From the NCBI RefSeq assembly GCF_900112035.1, contig NZ_FOKC01000001.1, forward strand, positions 1,041,279-1,105,278: 64,000 nt of DNA, in the 5' to 3' direction. The position numbers and the translations under genes are program-made. The stretch is from Nocardioides alpinus (lineage in GTDB: Bacteria > Actinomycetota > Actinomycetes > Propionibacteriales > Nocardioidaceae). The notes beneath the pieces were generated by a model. The model was not told the DNA's origin and searched no databases. It saw nothing but the letters and a program-made list of their open reading frames with translations. Position 1 is the first letter of the stretch. Each line of letters opens with the position of its first letter. This document shows positions 25,341-32,420 of the stretch, piece by piece.

Positions 25341-26864
25341 TTAATTGCTGACCTGGGTGAGGGTGCCGACGACGGCGCAGGGCGAGGTCGCCCCGAGCCA
25401 GAGGTCCCCGTCGGGCAGCGTGGCGCGCCAGGCGTACCAGCCCGGCTCGTCCACCTGGAAGCTCACGGACGAGAACGTCCCGTTGCCGGGTCGGCGTTGC
25501 GTGACGTCCCGATGGGTGCCGGTGCAGGCATCCGCCGCGGAGGCGTAGGGCCCGTAGAGCGTCGTGGTCACGTCGACCGGACCTCCGAACGGCAGCCCCG
25601 TGACCGTCACCTGCGCGGAGACGACGTCGGCGACCGCCGCGGTCGGGGGCGCCCTGAGGGTCACGGCGGCCCTGCCGCGGACCTTCACTGCTGCACCGCA
25701 CGCCGAGATCGGCACGCTGGTGGCGGTGCCGTCGACCGCCACGCGCCACAGGTAGTAGCCGCCCGCGCCGGGAGTGATGGCCGGCAGGCCGTATCCCCCG
25801 TCGCCGCTGACGCTTGCCGTGACCGGACCCATCGAGGCACCACCACAGTGGGCCGACGCGGCCGACGCGAAGGGGCCGTGGAGGGTCGCTCCGGCCGCCC
25901 GGGCGGTGCCGTCGCCACCGACGGTGGCCACGACCCGCGCCGCCGCCCCGAGCACCAGCTGGGTGGGGTCCGCCGCGAGCGAGAGCGTCTGCGGCGCGCG
26001 CACCGGCGCCTGTGCCGCGACGACCACCTCCCGCCGCGCCCCTCCTTCGGCGGCTGCGGCCTGACCGCTCCTCTCGGGCGGCCACACGTGGAGCCGGTGG
26101 TCGGGCACGTTGCGCACGGTGGCCGTGACCTCCTGCCAGCCGCGCACGGTCGCCGCGAACGTGCCGACCGCCCGTCCGTCGTCCCCCGTGACCGAGGTCA
26201 GCGACGCGGCCCCGGGCATCGCCAGCGTGACAGGGAGGCCGGCGGCGGGCCTTCCGTGACCGTCCACCACGCTCAGCGTGACCGCAACCGCCCCGCCCAG
26301 GTCGGCGCTGGAGGCGACGAGCCGTGCGGTGTAGGCACCGGCGCTCGACCGCGACTGGCGGAGCATGATCCGGGCGAACCTCGCCACCGACGCGGGATCA
26401 CCGGACTGCCGGATCCGGCGTGCTCCGCGGGGCGAGCCGAGGTGCCACTTCCCGCCGGCCAGGAGGTGGTAGACCGCCGCGTCGACCGCGGCCGCCTGCG
26501 TGGCGTCGCGGTAGTCGCCGTACTTGGACAGGATCCAGGCCGCCCGCTGCGTCTCGGCCCTCGAGGCGGAGCGACCGACCAGGTCGTCGACCTCCCGCGG
26601 CGCAGCGAAGCCGGCCCGGTTGGGACTCCTCGTCGGTGTCACGACGTAGAGCGAGGTCTGGCCCACGCGGTAGCCGCCGATCCAGCCGCCATCCGCATCA
26701 CCCGTGGCGGGGATGGGATAGCCGGACCAGCGGTGCGGCGTGGCGGGCTCGACCCCCTCGGCGGCGGCGGCGCCGGGCGCGACGCCGACCAGGCTCCCTG
26801 CCGACAGCAGCAGCGCAGCCAGGCGGACCAGGCGATCTCGACGGGGACGGACGGTCTCGGACAT
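25341..26864 (-). CDS. Secreted multidomain protein with Ig-like repeats
   Basis: The 507-residue protein has a Sec-type signal peptide (RLVRLAALLLSAGSLVGVAPG, cleavage near residue 36). A domain at about 45-150 has a helix AAAVDAAVYHLLAGG that recalls thioester-domain surface proteins, but no Cys-Gln pair is seen. An Ig/invasin-like beta domain (about 165-250) and two related domains of about 90 residues follow (about 290-385 and 395-500), each with a GPFASA or GPYASA motif, paired cysteines and a closing YLWRV / YAWRA strand. It has no C-terminal anchor, so it is released or held by other means. It starts 12 bp after the SARP gene and is probably co-transcribed with it. Function is unknown; adhesion is a guess. 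Confidence 0.75.
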   Translation of the reverse strand: MSETVRPRRDRLVRLAALLLSAGSLVGVAPGAAAAEGVEPATPHRWSGYPIPATGDADGGWIGGYRVGQTSLYVVTPTRSPNRAGFAAPREVDDLVGRSASRAETQRAAWILSKYGDYRDATQAAAVDAAVYHLLAGGKWHLGSPRGARRIRQSGDPASVARFARIMLRQSRSSAGAYTARLVASSADLGGAVAVTLSVVDGHGRPAAGLPVTLAMPGAASLTSVTGDDGRAVGTFAATVRGWQEVTATVRNVPDHRLHVWPPERSGQAAAAEGGARREVVVAAQAPVRAPQTLSLAADPTQLVLGAAARVVATVGGDGTARAAGATLHGPFASAASAHCGGASMGPVTASVSGDGGYGLPAITPGAGGYYLWRVAVDGTATSVPISACGAAVKVRGRAAVTLRAPPTAAVADVVSAQVTVTGLPFGGPVDVTTTLYGPYASAADACTGTHRDVTQRRPGNGTFSSVSFQVDEPGWYAWRATLPDGDLWLGATSPCAVVGTLTQVSN

Positions 26865-26876
26865 GACGGACCTCCA

Positions 26877-28412
26877 TCAGCCCACCGGAGTCGGGGCCAC
26901 GGTGCCGGGGTCCTGGGGGGTGCCGGTCGGGCTGTGGGACGGGGACGGGCTCGGTGTCGGACTCGGGTCCGGCGTCGGGCTCGGCGTGGGTGAGGAGGTG
27001 GGCGTCGACGAGGGCGAGGACGAGGGCGTCTGCTCGGGAAGCGGTGCCTGCGACGGGGTCGAGGCGACCTGCGTGACATCCGGTGTCACGGTGGCCGACG
27101 CGACGTCCTGCTCCCGGGCCTCGGCGGCGGGCGTGGAGACCGACACCTGCCCGCTCACGGGGCTCGCCGTGGCGGACGTGGCCGACCAGGTGTAGGTGCC
27201 GGGATCCAGGCCGCGGACCACGACGTCGCGCCCACCCGCGTCGCGGACGACGAGGTGGCGTACGACGCGCAGCCCGGCGGGTCCGCGCACGACCAGCCGG
27301 ACCTGCGCGGGCCGCTGATTGGCGCGCACGGCGAACGCGGCCGCTCCGGTGTCCGCATCGATGGGCAGCACCCGCACGGTCCGCCCGGGCGCCACAGCAC
27401 CGGGCGACGGCACCCGGTCGGCGGGGACCGTGCCACCGGGATCGCTGGTCACGTCTGCCGGCAGGTCGGGGCCGGCCACCGCGACGGCGAGCGACACGGT
27501 CAGGGCCACGCCCGCGACCGCGACGAGTGCGGCCGCCACCCGTCGTACGCCAGTGGCCGCGCCGCGGTGCTGGCCGTCGAGGAAGTCGTCGAGCGACGTC
27601 GGGGCCCAGTCCTGCACCGGATCATCGACCGCCTGCTCCTCCGACGGCGCCACCCGCTGGCGCGGGATCGTCACCGGAGACGTCTGCTGCGGAGCCTCCA
27701 GCAACGGCTCCACCAGCTCGACGAGCCTCCGCGACGGCGCGGCGCCGAGCTCGTCGTGCATGACCGTGCAGTAGTGCTGGAACTCGTGCAGCGCGCCGGC
27801 GGCGTCACCGCGGCTCAGGTGGGCCCGGATCGACACCTCACGCGGCAGCTCGCGCAACGGCTCGATCTCGCTCGCCGCCCGGGCGGCGTCGACGGCCAGC
27901 ACCGCGTCGCCCTGCTCCAGGCCGTGGACGGCCACCCGCTCGAGCCCCTCGGCGCGCAGCTGCTCGAGGAGGCCGCGCTCCTCGACCGCCCAGTCGTCGT
28001 ACCACCCGGGCAGCAGCTCGCCCCCGCGCAGCGCAGTCATCAGCTCGTGGGCCACGAGGTCGGTCATCGGCAACCCGGTCAGCCCCGCCGCGCGCCGCAG
28101 GTCGTCCACGTCCACCCGTACGCCGGGGGCGAGCGCGATCGTCAGCCGCGCCGCCTCCAGCAGGCCCGGACACCGCTTCTGGCAGTGGAGCACCGCCCGC
28201 CGCAGGCTGGCCAGGGCCCGCTCGTCGGTGCTGTCGGGCCACAGCGCGCTGGCGACCTGGGCGCGGGCACTGTGGTCCGCGAGGGCCAGCAGGGCGACCA
28301 GCCGCTGCTCGCGGTGCCCGAGCTCCACCTCGGCACCGTCGACCAGGAGCTGCCAGCCGCCCAGCAGCTGCAGGCGCGACGAAGCGACAGCGACAGCGCT
28401 GTACTCGGTCAT
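26877..28412 (-). CDS. Membrane-anchored SARP/AfsR-type regulator with external S/T/P-rich tail
   Basis: The 511-residue protein starts at ATG 28412, 8 bases after GGGGGAGG. Residues 10-100 form the winged-helix part (LQLLGGWQLLVDGAEVELG), and about 95-240 the BTAD domain (ELLPGWYDDWAVEERGLLEQ, ELGAAPSRRLVELVEPLL). One membrane span follows at 290-313. Residues 314-511 should face outside and include a small beta domain and a tail of PSPTP-like repeats. DNA-binding N-terminus, one span and an external C-terminus give a ToxR/CadC-like topology. It diverges from the peptide genes; three SARP-type heptamers lie between. It may sense a cell-surface signal and switch on the peptide operon directly. 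Confidence 0.82.
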   Translation of the reverse strand: MTEYSAVAVASSRLQLLGGWQLLVDGAEVELGHREQRLVALLALADHSARAQVASALWPDSTDERALASLRRAVLHCQKRCPGLLEAARLTIALAPGVRVDVDDLRRAAGLTGLPMTDLVAHELMTALRGGELLPGWYDDWAVEERGLLEQLRAEGLERVAVHGLEQGDAVLAVDAARAASEIEPLRELPREVSIRAHLSRGDAAGALHEFQHYCTVMHDELGAAPSRRLVELVEPLLEAPQQTSPVTIPRQRVAPSEEQAVDDPVQDWAPTSLDDFLDGQHRGAATGVRRVAAALVAVAGVALTVSLAVAVAGPDLPADVTSDPGGTVPADRVPSPGAVAPGRTVRVLPIDADTGAAAFAVRANQRPAQVRLVVRGPAGLRVVRHLVVRDAGGRDVVVRGLDPGTYTWSATSATASPVSGQVSVSTPAAEAREQDVASATVTPDVTQVASTPSQAPLPEQTPSSSPSSTPTSSPTPSPTPDPSPTPSPSPSHSPTGTPQDPGTVAPTPVG

Positions 28413-28577
28413 GACGGCCACCTCCCCCGAGGAACAACCGATGCGACTGGCATCGAAGGCCACGACATCTCGCCCCAACAGCATGCTCCTCGGGTCCCCG
28501 TACGCGGAACGACGAGCAGCCAACATCCCCACTATTTCGCGGCTAGGTCTAGACCGCGTGCACCGCGACGGGCGCGA

Positions 28578-28606
28578 TCACGCCGCTGTCACGCGCGAAT
28601 CACGCC
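28578..28606 (+). promoter_or_regulatory. Triple heptamer direct repeat, candidate SARP box
   Basis: TCACGCC (28578-28584), TCACGCG (28589-28595) and TCACGCC (28600-28606) are each separated by 4 bases, so the period is exactly 11 bp. SARP regulators bind such heptamers on one face of the helix, with the last repeat about 8 bp from the -10 box. Here 8 bases separate the last repeat from TCGACT (28615-28620), a weak -10. An outer perfect inverted repeat, CGTGCACC (28557-28564) and GGTGCACG (28607-28614), frames the site. A palindrome GGTCTAGACC lies at 28546-28555. Confidence 0.7.
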
Positions 28607-28662
28607 GGTGCACGTCGACTACGTCCTCCAGACACACCGCGCCACGGGAGGAGGTGAACACC

Positions 28663-28860
28663 ATGCGCAACACACTGACCATCGCCGAGCTCGAGACCGA
28701 GCACACCGAGCTGCTCCCGACCAGGGAGACGCTGGCCTTCGGCAACACCAACTGGGCCAACGTCTTCGCGTCCAACAGCTCGATGGCCCTCAACGCCGCC
28801 TCGCTCGGCTCGCTGGCCAACAGCGCTGCCTACCAGTCCATCACGGTCACCCAGGGCTGA
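28663..28860 (+). CDS. Small peptide 1, possible precursor peptide
   Basis: This 65-residue peptide has a strong ribosome-binding site (GGGAGGAGGTGAACACC before ATG 28663). Its N-terminal third is acidic and helix-prone (IAELETEHTELLPTRETLAF); the rest is a small-residue/Asn/Ser-rich stretch without charge (NVFASNSSMALNAASLGSLA) ending SITVTQG. It is homologous to the peptide encoded at 28973: both have LP-x-RETL followed by N-x-ANV and a run of N, A, S. A leader-then-core layout like ribosomal peptide precursors is suggested. No Cys is present, so it is not a lanthipeptide or sactipeptide of the usual kind. I know no named family for it. Confidence 0.75.
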   Translation: MRNTLTIAELETEHTELLPTRETLAFGNTNWANVFASNSSMALNAASLGSLANSAAYQSITVTQG

Positions 28861-28870
28861 CGCCGACGCC

Positions 28871-28893
28871 GTGGCCCCACCGCGGGGGGCCAC
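28871..28893 (+). terminator. Hairpin between the two small-peptide genes
   Basis: GTGGCCCC (28871-28878) pairs with GGGGCCAC (28886-28893) around a 7-base loop, 10 bases after the first peptide's stop; a second weaker GCCGGC pair lies at 28901-28920. Such a hairpin could stop part of transcription, so that the first peptide is made in excess of the downstream proteins. Confidence 0.55.
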
Positions 28894-28972
28894 GTGCATC
28901 GCCGGCTCCCCGGGGCCGGCACCGACAGGAAGTACGCACCAGAAGGCCGAGCAGGAGAGGGGGTGAACCCGG

Positions 28973-29185
28973 ATGTCCCGACCACCAGTTGTCACCACGG
29001 CGGATCTCGACGCGGAGGTGGGTGTAGCGCTGCCCCGTCGCGAGACGCTGAGCTGTCAGTTCGCCTGCGTCAACGTCGCCAACGTCATCGGCGTCAATCT
29101 CGCCATCTCCGTGAATGCCGCCACGATCAACTCACAGGCCCATGCCATGGCGATGCAGTACCTCGCCTCGGTCCAGATGCCGTGA
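28973..29185 (+). CDS. Small peptide 2, paralogue of peptide 1
   Basis: This 70-residue peptide starts at ATG 28973 after AGGAGAGGGGG. Like peptide 1 it has an acidic leader-like part (TTADLDAEVGVALPRRETLS) and an uncharged tail (NVANVIGVNLAISVNAATIN, then SQAHAMAMQYLASVQMP). It differs by a Cys-x3-Cys (CQFAC) just after the shared RETL motif. The two ribosome-binding regions are also alike (GGTGAAC before both starts), so the genes probably arose by duplication. The protease fusion gene begins 88 bp downstream. A role as substrate of that membrane protease is inferred from position only. Confidence 0.75.
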   Translation: MSRPPVVTTADLDAEVGVALPRRETLSCQFACVNVANVIGVNLAISVNAATINSQAHAMAMQYLASVQMP

Positions 29186-29244
29186 TCTCGACCAGGCGGC
29201 GGGCGTGTTTGCTCTGGCGCGCCCGCCGTCCTCAGCTTCGACAC

Positions 29245-29273
29245 ACCAGAGCAGACCAGAGCAGACCAGAGCG
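29245..29273 (+). repeat. Tandem 10-bp repeat directly before the protease-ATPase start codon
   Basis: ACCAGAGCAG occurs twice, followed by ACCAGAGCG and then ATG at 29274, giving 2.9 copies. The repeat replaces a clear Shine-Dalgarno sequence. Copy-number change here would alter spacing before the start codon. Confidence 0.8.
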
Positions 29274-31586
29274 ATGAACACCACCCGAACCGCACCACAC
29301 GCAGACGTCACGTCGGGAGCCACAGGGCCGCGATGGCGACGGGCCGTGGGCCTGCAGTTCCTGGGTGCGGTCCAGGGGTCGGGTCTGCGCGACCCGTCGT
29401 TCCTGGTCCGGCGGATCGACGACCAGGTGGTCCAGCTCTCCGAGCTCCTCCACCTGGTCGTCGTCCATGCCGACCCGCCCCGCCCGTCCGCGGAGGTCGC
29501 CGATGCCGTCAGCGCGGCCTACGGCCGGACCCTCACGGTCGAGGGGGTCGAGCACCTCATCACCACGCGGCTCGAGCCGCTGGGCCTGGTCGTCGCCGAG
29601 GAGGACGAGGAGCCGCTGCGTCCCACCCGGGCCCGACCCCTGCTGGCCCTCAGCCTGAAGGCCACCCTCCTCCCCGCCCGCCGCACGCGGATGGTCGCCT
29701 CGCTGCTCTCGCCGCTGTTCTGGCCGCCGGTGGTCCTGGCGGCCCTCGTGGCGCTGGTCGTCGCCGACGTCGCCCTCGTCGTCGGCGGCGGATTCTGGGA
29801 GGCGGTCGGCGAGGTGTTCGCCACGCCGACCACGGCCCTGCTGATCTACGCGATGCTCATCGTGTCGGCGGTGATCCACGAGCTGGGGCACGCCACGGCC
29901 TGCCGCTACGGCGGTGCCGACCCCGGCGAGATCGGCGTCGGCGTCTACATCGTCTTCCCGGCCTTCTACACCGACGTCACCGACTCCTACCGGCTCGGTC
30001 GCGGAGGGCGGGTGCGCACCGACCTCGGGGGTCTCTACTTCAACGTGCTGACCGTGCTCGGCCTCGTGCTCGCGCACCTCGCGACGGGCAGCGGTCTGCT
30101 GCTGCTGACCGCCCTCGCGCTGCAGGTGCAGATGGTGCAGCAGCTGATCCCCGTGGTCCGCTTCGACGGCTACTTCATCCTGTCCGACCTGGCGGGCGTG
30201 CCCGACCTGTTCTCCCGGGTGGGCCCCGTCCTGCGCAGCCTGCGCCCCGGGCAGCCCGTCGACCCCCGCGTGAGCGAGCTGCGCCCCCGGGCGCGTCGCT
30301 TCGTGACGGCCTGGGTGCTGCTGGTGGTGCCGCTGCTCAGCGCCGCACTCGTCTGGCTGGTCTGGTCACTGCCGCAGCTCGTCCAGCACGGCCGGGAGGG
30401 GATCGCGCTACAGCAGCTCGTCTTCGACGTGGCCTGGCAGCGGCGCGACTGGCCGGCGATGGCCCTGGCCGTCATCTCGATCGGCCTGCTCCTGGTGCCG
30501 CTGGCCGGGGTCACTGTCGTGCTCTGGCGCCTGGCCACGACCCTGACCACCCTCGTACGACGTGGGCTCGCCGCGCGCGTGCGCAGCTGGGAGGACTCCA
30601 TGGACGACCGGATGAGCGCCTTCGACGCCCCGCCTCCTGCGACCGAGCCGGCGGTGCTCTCGGCCGCCGACTTCACCGACGCGATCATGTACGCCCCGCG
30701 CGTGCCGCCGCCGCGGCAGGGCTGGCGCCGCGCGGTCTACGAGGGCAGCGGTCGGGTGGTCAACCCCGGGCCGAGCGCCACCGAGCTGCGCCGCCACGAG
30801 CTCGAGCGGAGGTTGCGTACGCCCATCCACGGGTCGCGGCGGGTCGTCGTGCTGAGCCGCAAGGGCGGCGTCGGCAAGACCACGATCTCGCTGGCCCTGG
30901 GCAGCACGTTCGCGATGCTGCGCGGGGACCGGGTGATCGCCGTCGACGCCAACCCGGACGCGGGCAACCTGGCACACCGCGTCGCGCCACCTCACGACCG
31001 CACCATCACCGACGTCCTCCGCGACCTCGACGAGATCACCAGCTACGCGACCCTGCGGAGGTACACCTCGCAGGCCCTCGAGTCGCGCCTGGAGGTCCTG
31101 GCCTCCGACGACGACCCGCGCATCGGCATGGCCCTGGACCGCGACGACTACCACCGCCTCGTCGAGCTGCTCGACCAGTTCTACAACCTGATCCTGCTCG
31201 ACACCGGCACCGGCATCCTCGACAGCGCCAACCAGGGGCTGCTCAGCGAGGCCGACCAGATCGTGCTCGTGGTCCGCGCCGGCCTCGACGGCGGGCGGGC
31301 CGGGGCACTGACCCTGGACTGGATGGAGCAGCACGGCTTCGGCGACCTCGTCTCGCGGGCCGTCGTCGTCGTCAATGCACAGCGCCACGGCGCCGCACCG
31401 CCGGAAAAGATGCGGCGTCACTTCGAGAAACGATGCCAACGCGTGGTCACCGTCCCGTGGGACGGCGCCCTCGAGCAAGGAGCCCTGACCGACATGTCTT
31501 CCCTGCACCGCAAGACCCGGGACAGCCTGGTCGACATCGCAGCCGCGGTCGCCGACAACTTCGTCCGGATGGGGGCCCGGTCGTGA
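29274..31586 (+). CDS. Fusion of M50-type membrane metallopeptidase and MinD/ParA-type ATPase
   Basis: One 770-residue frame carries two systems. Residues of about 25-110 resemble the small winged domain (PqqD-like) found at the front of peptide-maturing M50 proteins. About 135-520 is a multi-span membrane protease with the zinc motif HELGH (202-206) and the second site RFDGYFILSDLAGVPDLFSR, where Asp298 is the third ligand. Residues of about 522-770 are a MinD/ParA ATPase with deviant Walker A KGGVGKTT (530-537), VIAVDANPDAGN and LILLDTGTGILDSAN. Similar M50 proteins (YydH type) process exported peptides, and MinD-like ATPases accompany type VII secretion loci. Both activities in one chain beside two small peptides suggest coupled processing and export. 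ATG 29274 was chosen; no good ribosome-binding site is seen. Confidence 0.85.
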   Translation: MNTTRTAPHADVTSGATGPRWRRAVGLQFLGAVQGSGLRDPSFLVRRIDDQVVQLSELLHLVVVHADPPRPSAEVADAVSAAYGRTLTVEGVEHLITTRLEPLGLVVAEEDEEPLRPTRARPLLALSLKATLLPARRTRMVASLLSPLFWPPVVLAALVALVVADVALVVGGGFWEAVGEVFATPTTALLIYAMLIVSAVIHELGHATACRYGGADPGEIGVGVYIVFPAFYTDVTDSYRLGRGGRVRTDLGGLYFNVLTVLGLVLAHLATGSGLLLLTALALQVQMVQQLIPVVRFDGYFILSDLAGVPDLFSRVGPVLRSLRPGQPVDPRVSELRPRARRFVTAWVLLVVPLLSAALVWLVWSLPQLVQHGREGIALQQLVFDVAWQRRDWPAMALAVISIGLLLVPLAGVTVVLWRLATTLTTLVRRGLAARVRSWEDSMDDRMSAFDAPPPATEPAVLSAADFTDAIMYAPRVPPPRQGWRRAVYEGSGRVVNPGPSATELRRHELERRLRTPIHGSRRVVVLSRKGGVGKTTISLALGSTFAMLRGDRVIAVDANPDAGNLAHRVAPPHDRTITDVLRDLDEITSYATLRRYTSQALESRLEVLASDDDPRIGMALDRDDYHRLVELLDQFYNLILLDTGTGILDSANQGLLSEADQIVLVVRAGLDGGRAGALTLDWMEQHGFGDLVSRAVVVVNAQRHGAAPPEKMRRHFEKRCQRVVTVPWDGALEQGALTDMSSLHRKTRDSLVDIAAAVADNFVRMGARS

Positions 31587-32413
31587 AGCGACGGACCGCC
31601 GTCGCGCCGATCGTCGCGGGAGCCCTCGTGCTCGTCGCGGTCCTCGGCGGCGCGTCGCCGGCCGCGCACCCCGACCCCTGGGCGCGCACCCTCGACCTCG
31701 TCGCCAGCGCGCACCCGACCTCGGCCGAGCCGTCCGTGAGCGACACGGCGTACGCCGCGGTCCGGGTGCGCGGCCCGGCCGTCGAGGCCGACACCGCCGC
31801 CCTCACCTCGACCACCTGCGACGGGTGCGTCGGCGAGAGCACTGCCCTGCACGTCGTCTACGTCCCGCGCGCCCGCCGCGCAGGCCTCGACAACGTCGCC
31901 ACCGCATGGGCGCAGGAGTGCCAGGGCTGCACGAGCACCGCGCTCTCGGTGCAGGTCGTGGTGCTCGCCGGCCGACCCGAGGCGGTGCCCAACAACCGGG
32001 CCCTCTCGCTGACGGCCGCCTGCGACGGATGCCGTACGTCGGCGCTCGCGTTCCAGGTCGTGCTGGTGGCCGACCGTGCTGCCCCGCTGGGTGCCGAGGA
32101 GCTCGCCGGACTGCGCGCCTGGGTCGACGAGCAGGCGGCCCTGCTGCGGGCCTCGGTCGCGGCACCCCTGCCCGACCCGCCGACCACCGAAGCGACCCCG
32201 ACGCCGACGCCCACCGAGACGCCCACCGAGACACCGAGCGTGACGGTGCCGTCGCCCTCTCCCGCCCCCTCGACCAGCGCGGGACGTCCGGTCCTCCGCG
32301 ACCCGCAGCGGCTCCGCCGGGACGCGGTGTCCGCCATCGACGAGCTGGAGGCGCTGCTCACCGCGGCGCTCCCCGCGGTCGTGGCCTCGGCCGACGTGGA
32401 CGTCAGCCGCTGA
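31583..32413 (+). CDS. Secreted protein with three Cys-x-Gly-Cys motifs and P/T-rich stalk
   Basis: The 276-residue protein starts at GTG 31583, overlapping the protease-ATPase stop. It has a signal peptide or N-terminal anchor (APIVAGALVLVAVLGGASPAA, to about residue 30). Three repeated units of about 35-45 residues follow, each opening with CDGC or CQGC and continuing to a V-V-x-V/L strand (STALHVVYVP, STALSVQVVVLA, TSALAFQVVLVA). Then come a helix (about 175-192), a TPTPTETPTE-type stalk and a final helix. The paired cysteines may bind metal or form disulfides outside the cell. The protein is tightly coupled to the protease fusion and is probably its external partner. I know no family name for it. 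Confidence 0.75.
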   Translation: MKRRTAVAPIVAGALVLVAVLGGASPAAHPDPWARTLDLVASAHPTSAEPSVSDTAYAAVRVRGPAVEADTAALTSTTCDGCVGESTALHVVYVPRARRAGLDNVATAWAQECQGCTSTALSVQVVVLAGRPEAVPNNRALSLTAACDGCRTSALAFQVVLVADRAAPLGAEELAGLRAWVDEQAALLRASVAAPLPDPPTTEATPTPTPTETPTETPSVTVPSPSPAPSTSAGRPVLRDPQRLRRDAVSAIDELEALLTAALPAVVASADVDVSR

Positions 32414-32420
32414 CCTGCCC

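Noticed and set aside
28663..29185. Lanthipeptide, sactipeptide or lasso-peptide cluster
   Set aside because: No LanB/LanM, radical-SAM or lasso cyclase gene is present, and peptide 1 has no Cys. Only a protease/ATPase and secreted proteins are nearby.
29274..32413. A type VII secretion (ESX) locus
   Set aside because: Only the MinD-like ATPase recalls such loci; no WXG100 proteins, EccC ATPase, EccD or mycosin are present.
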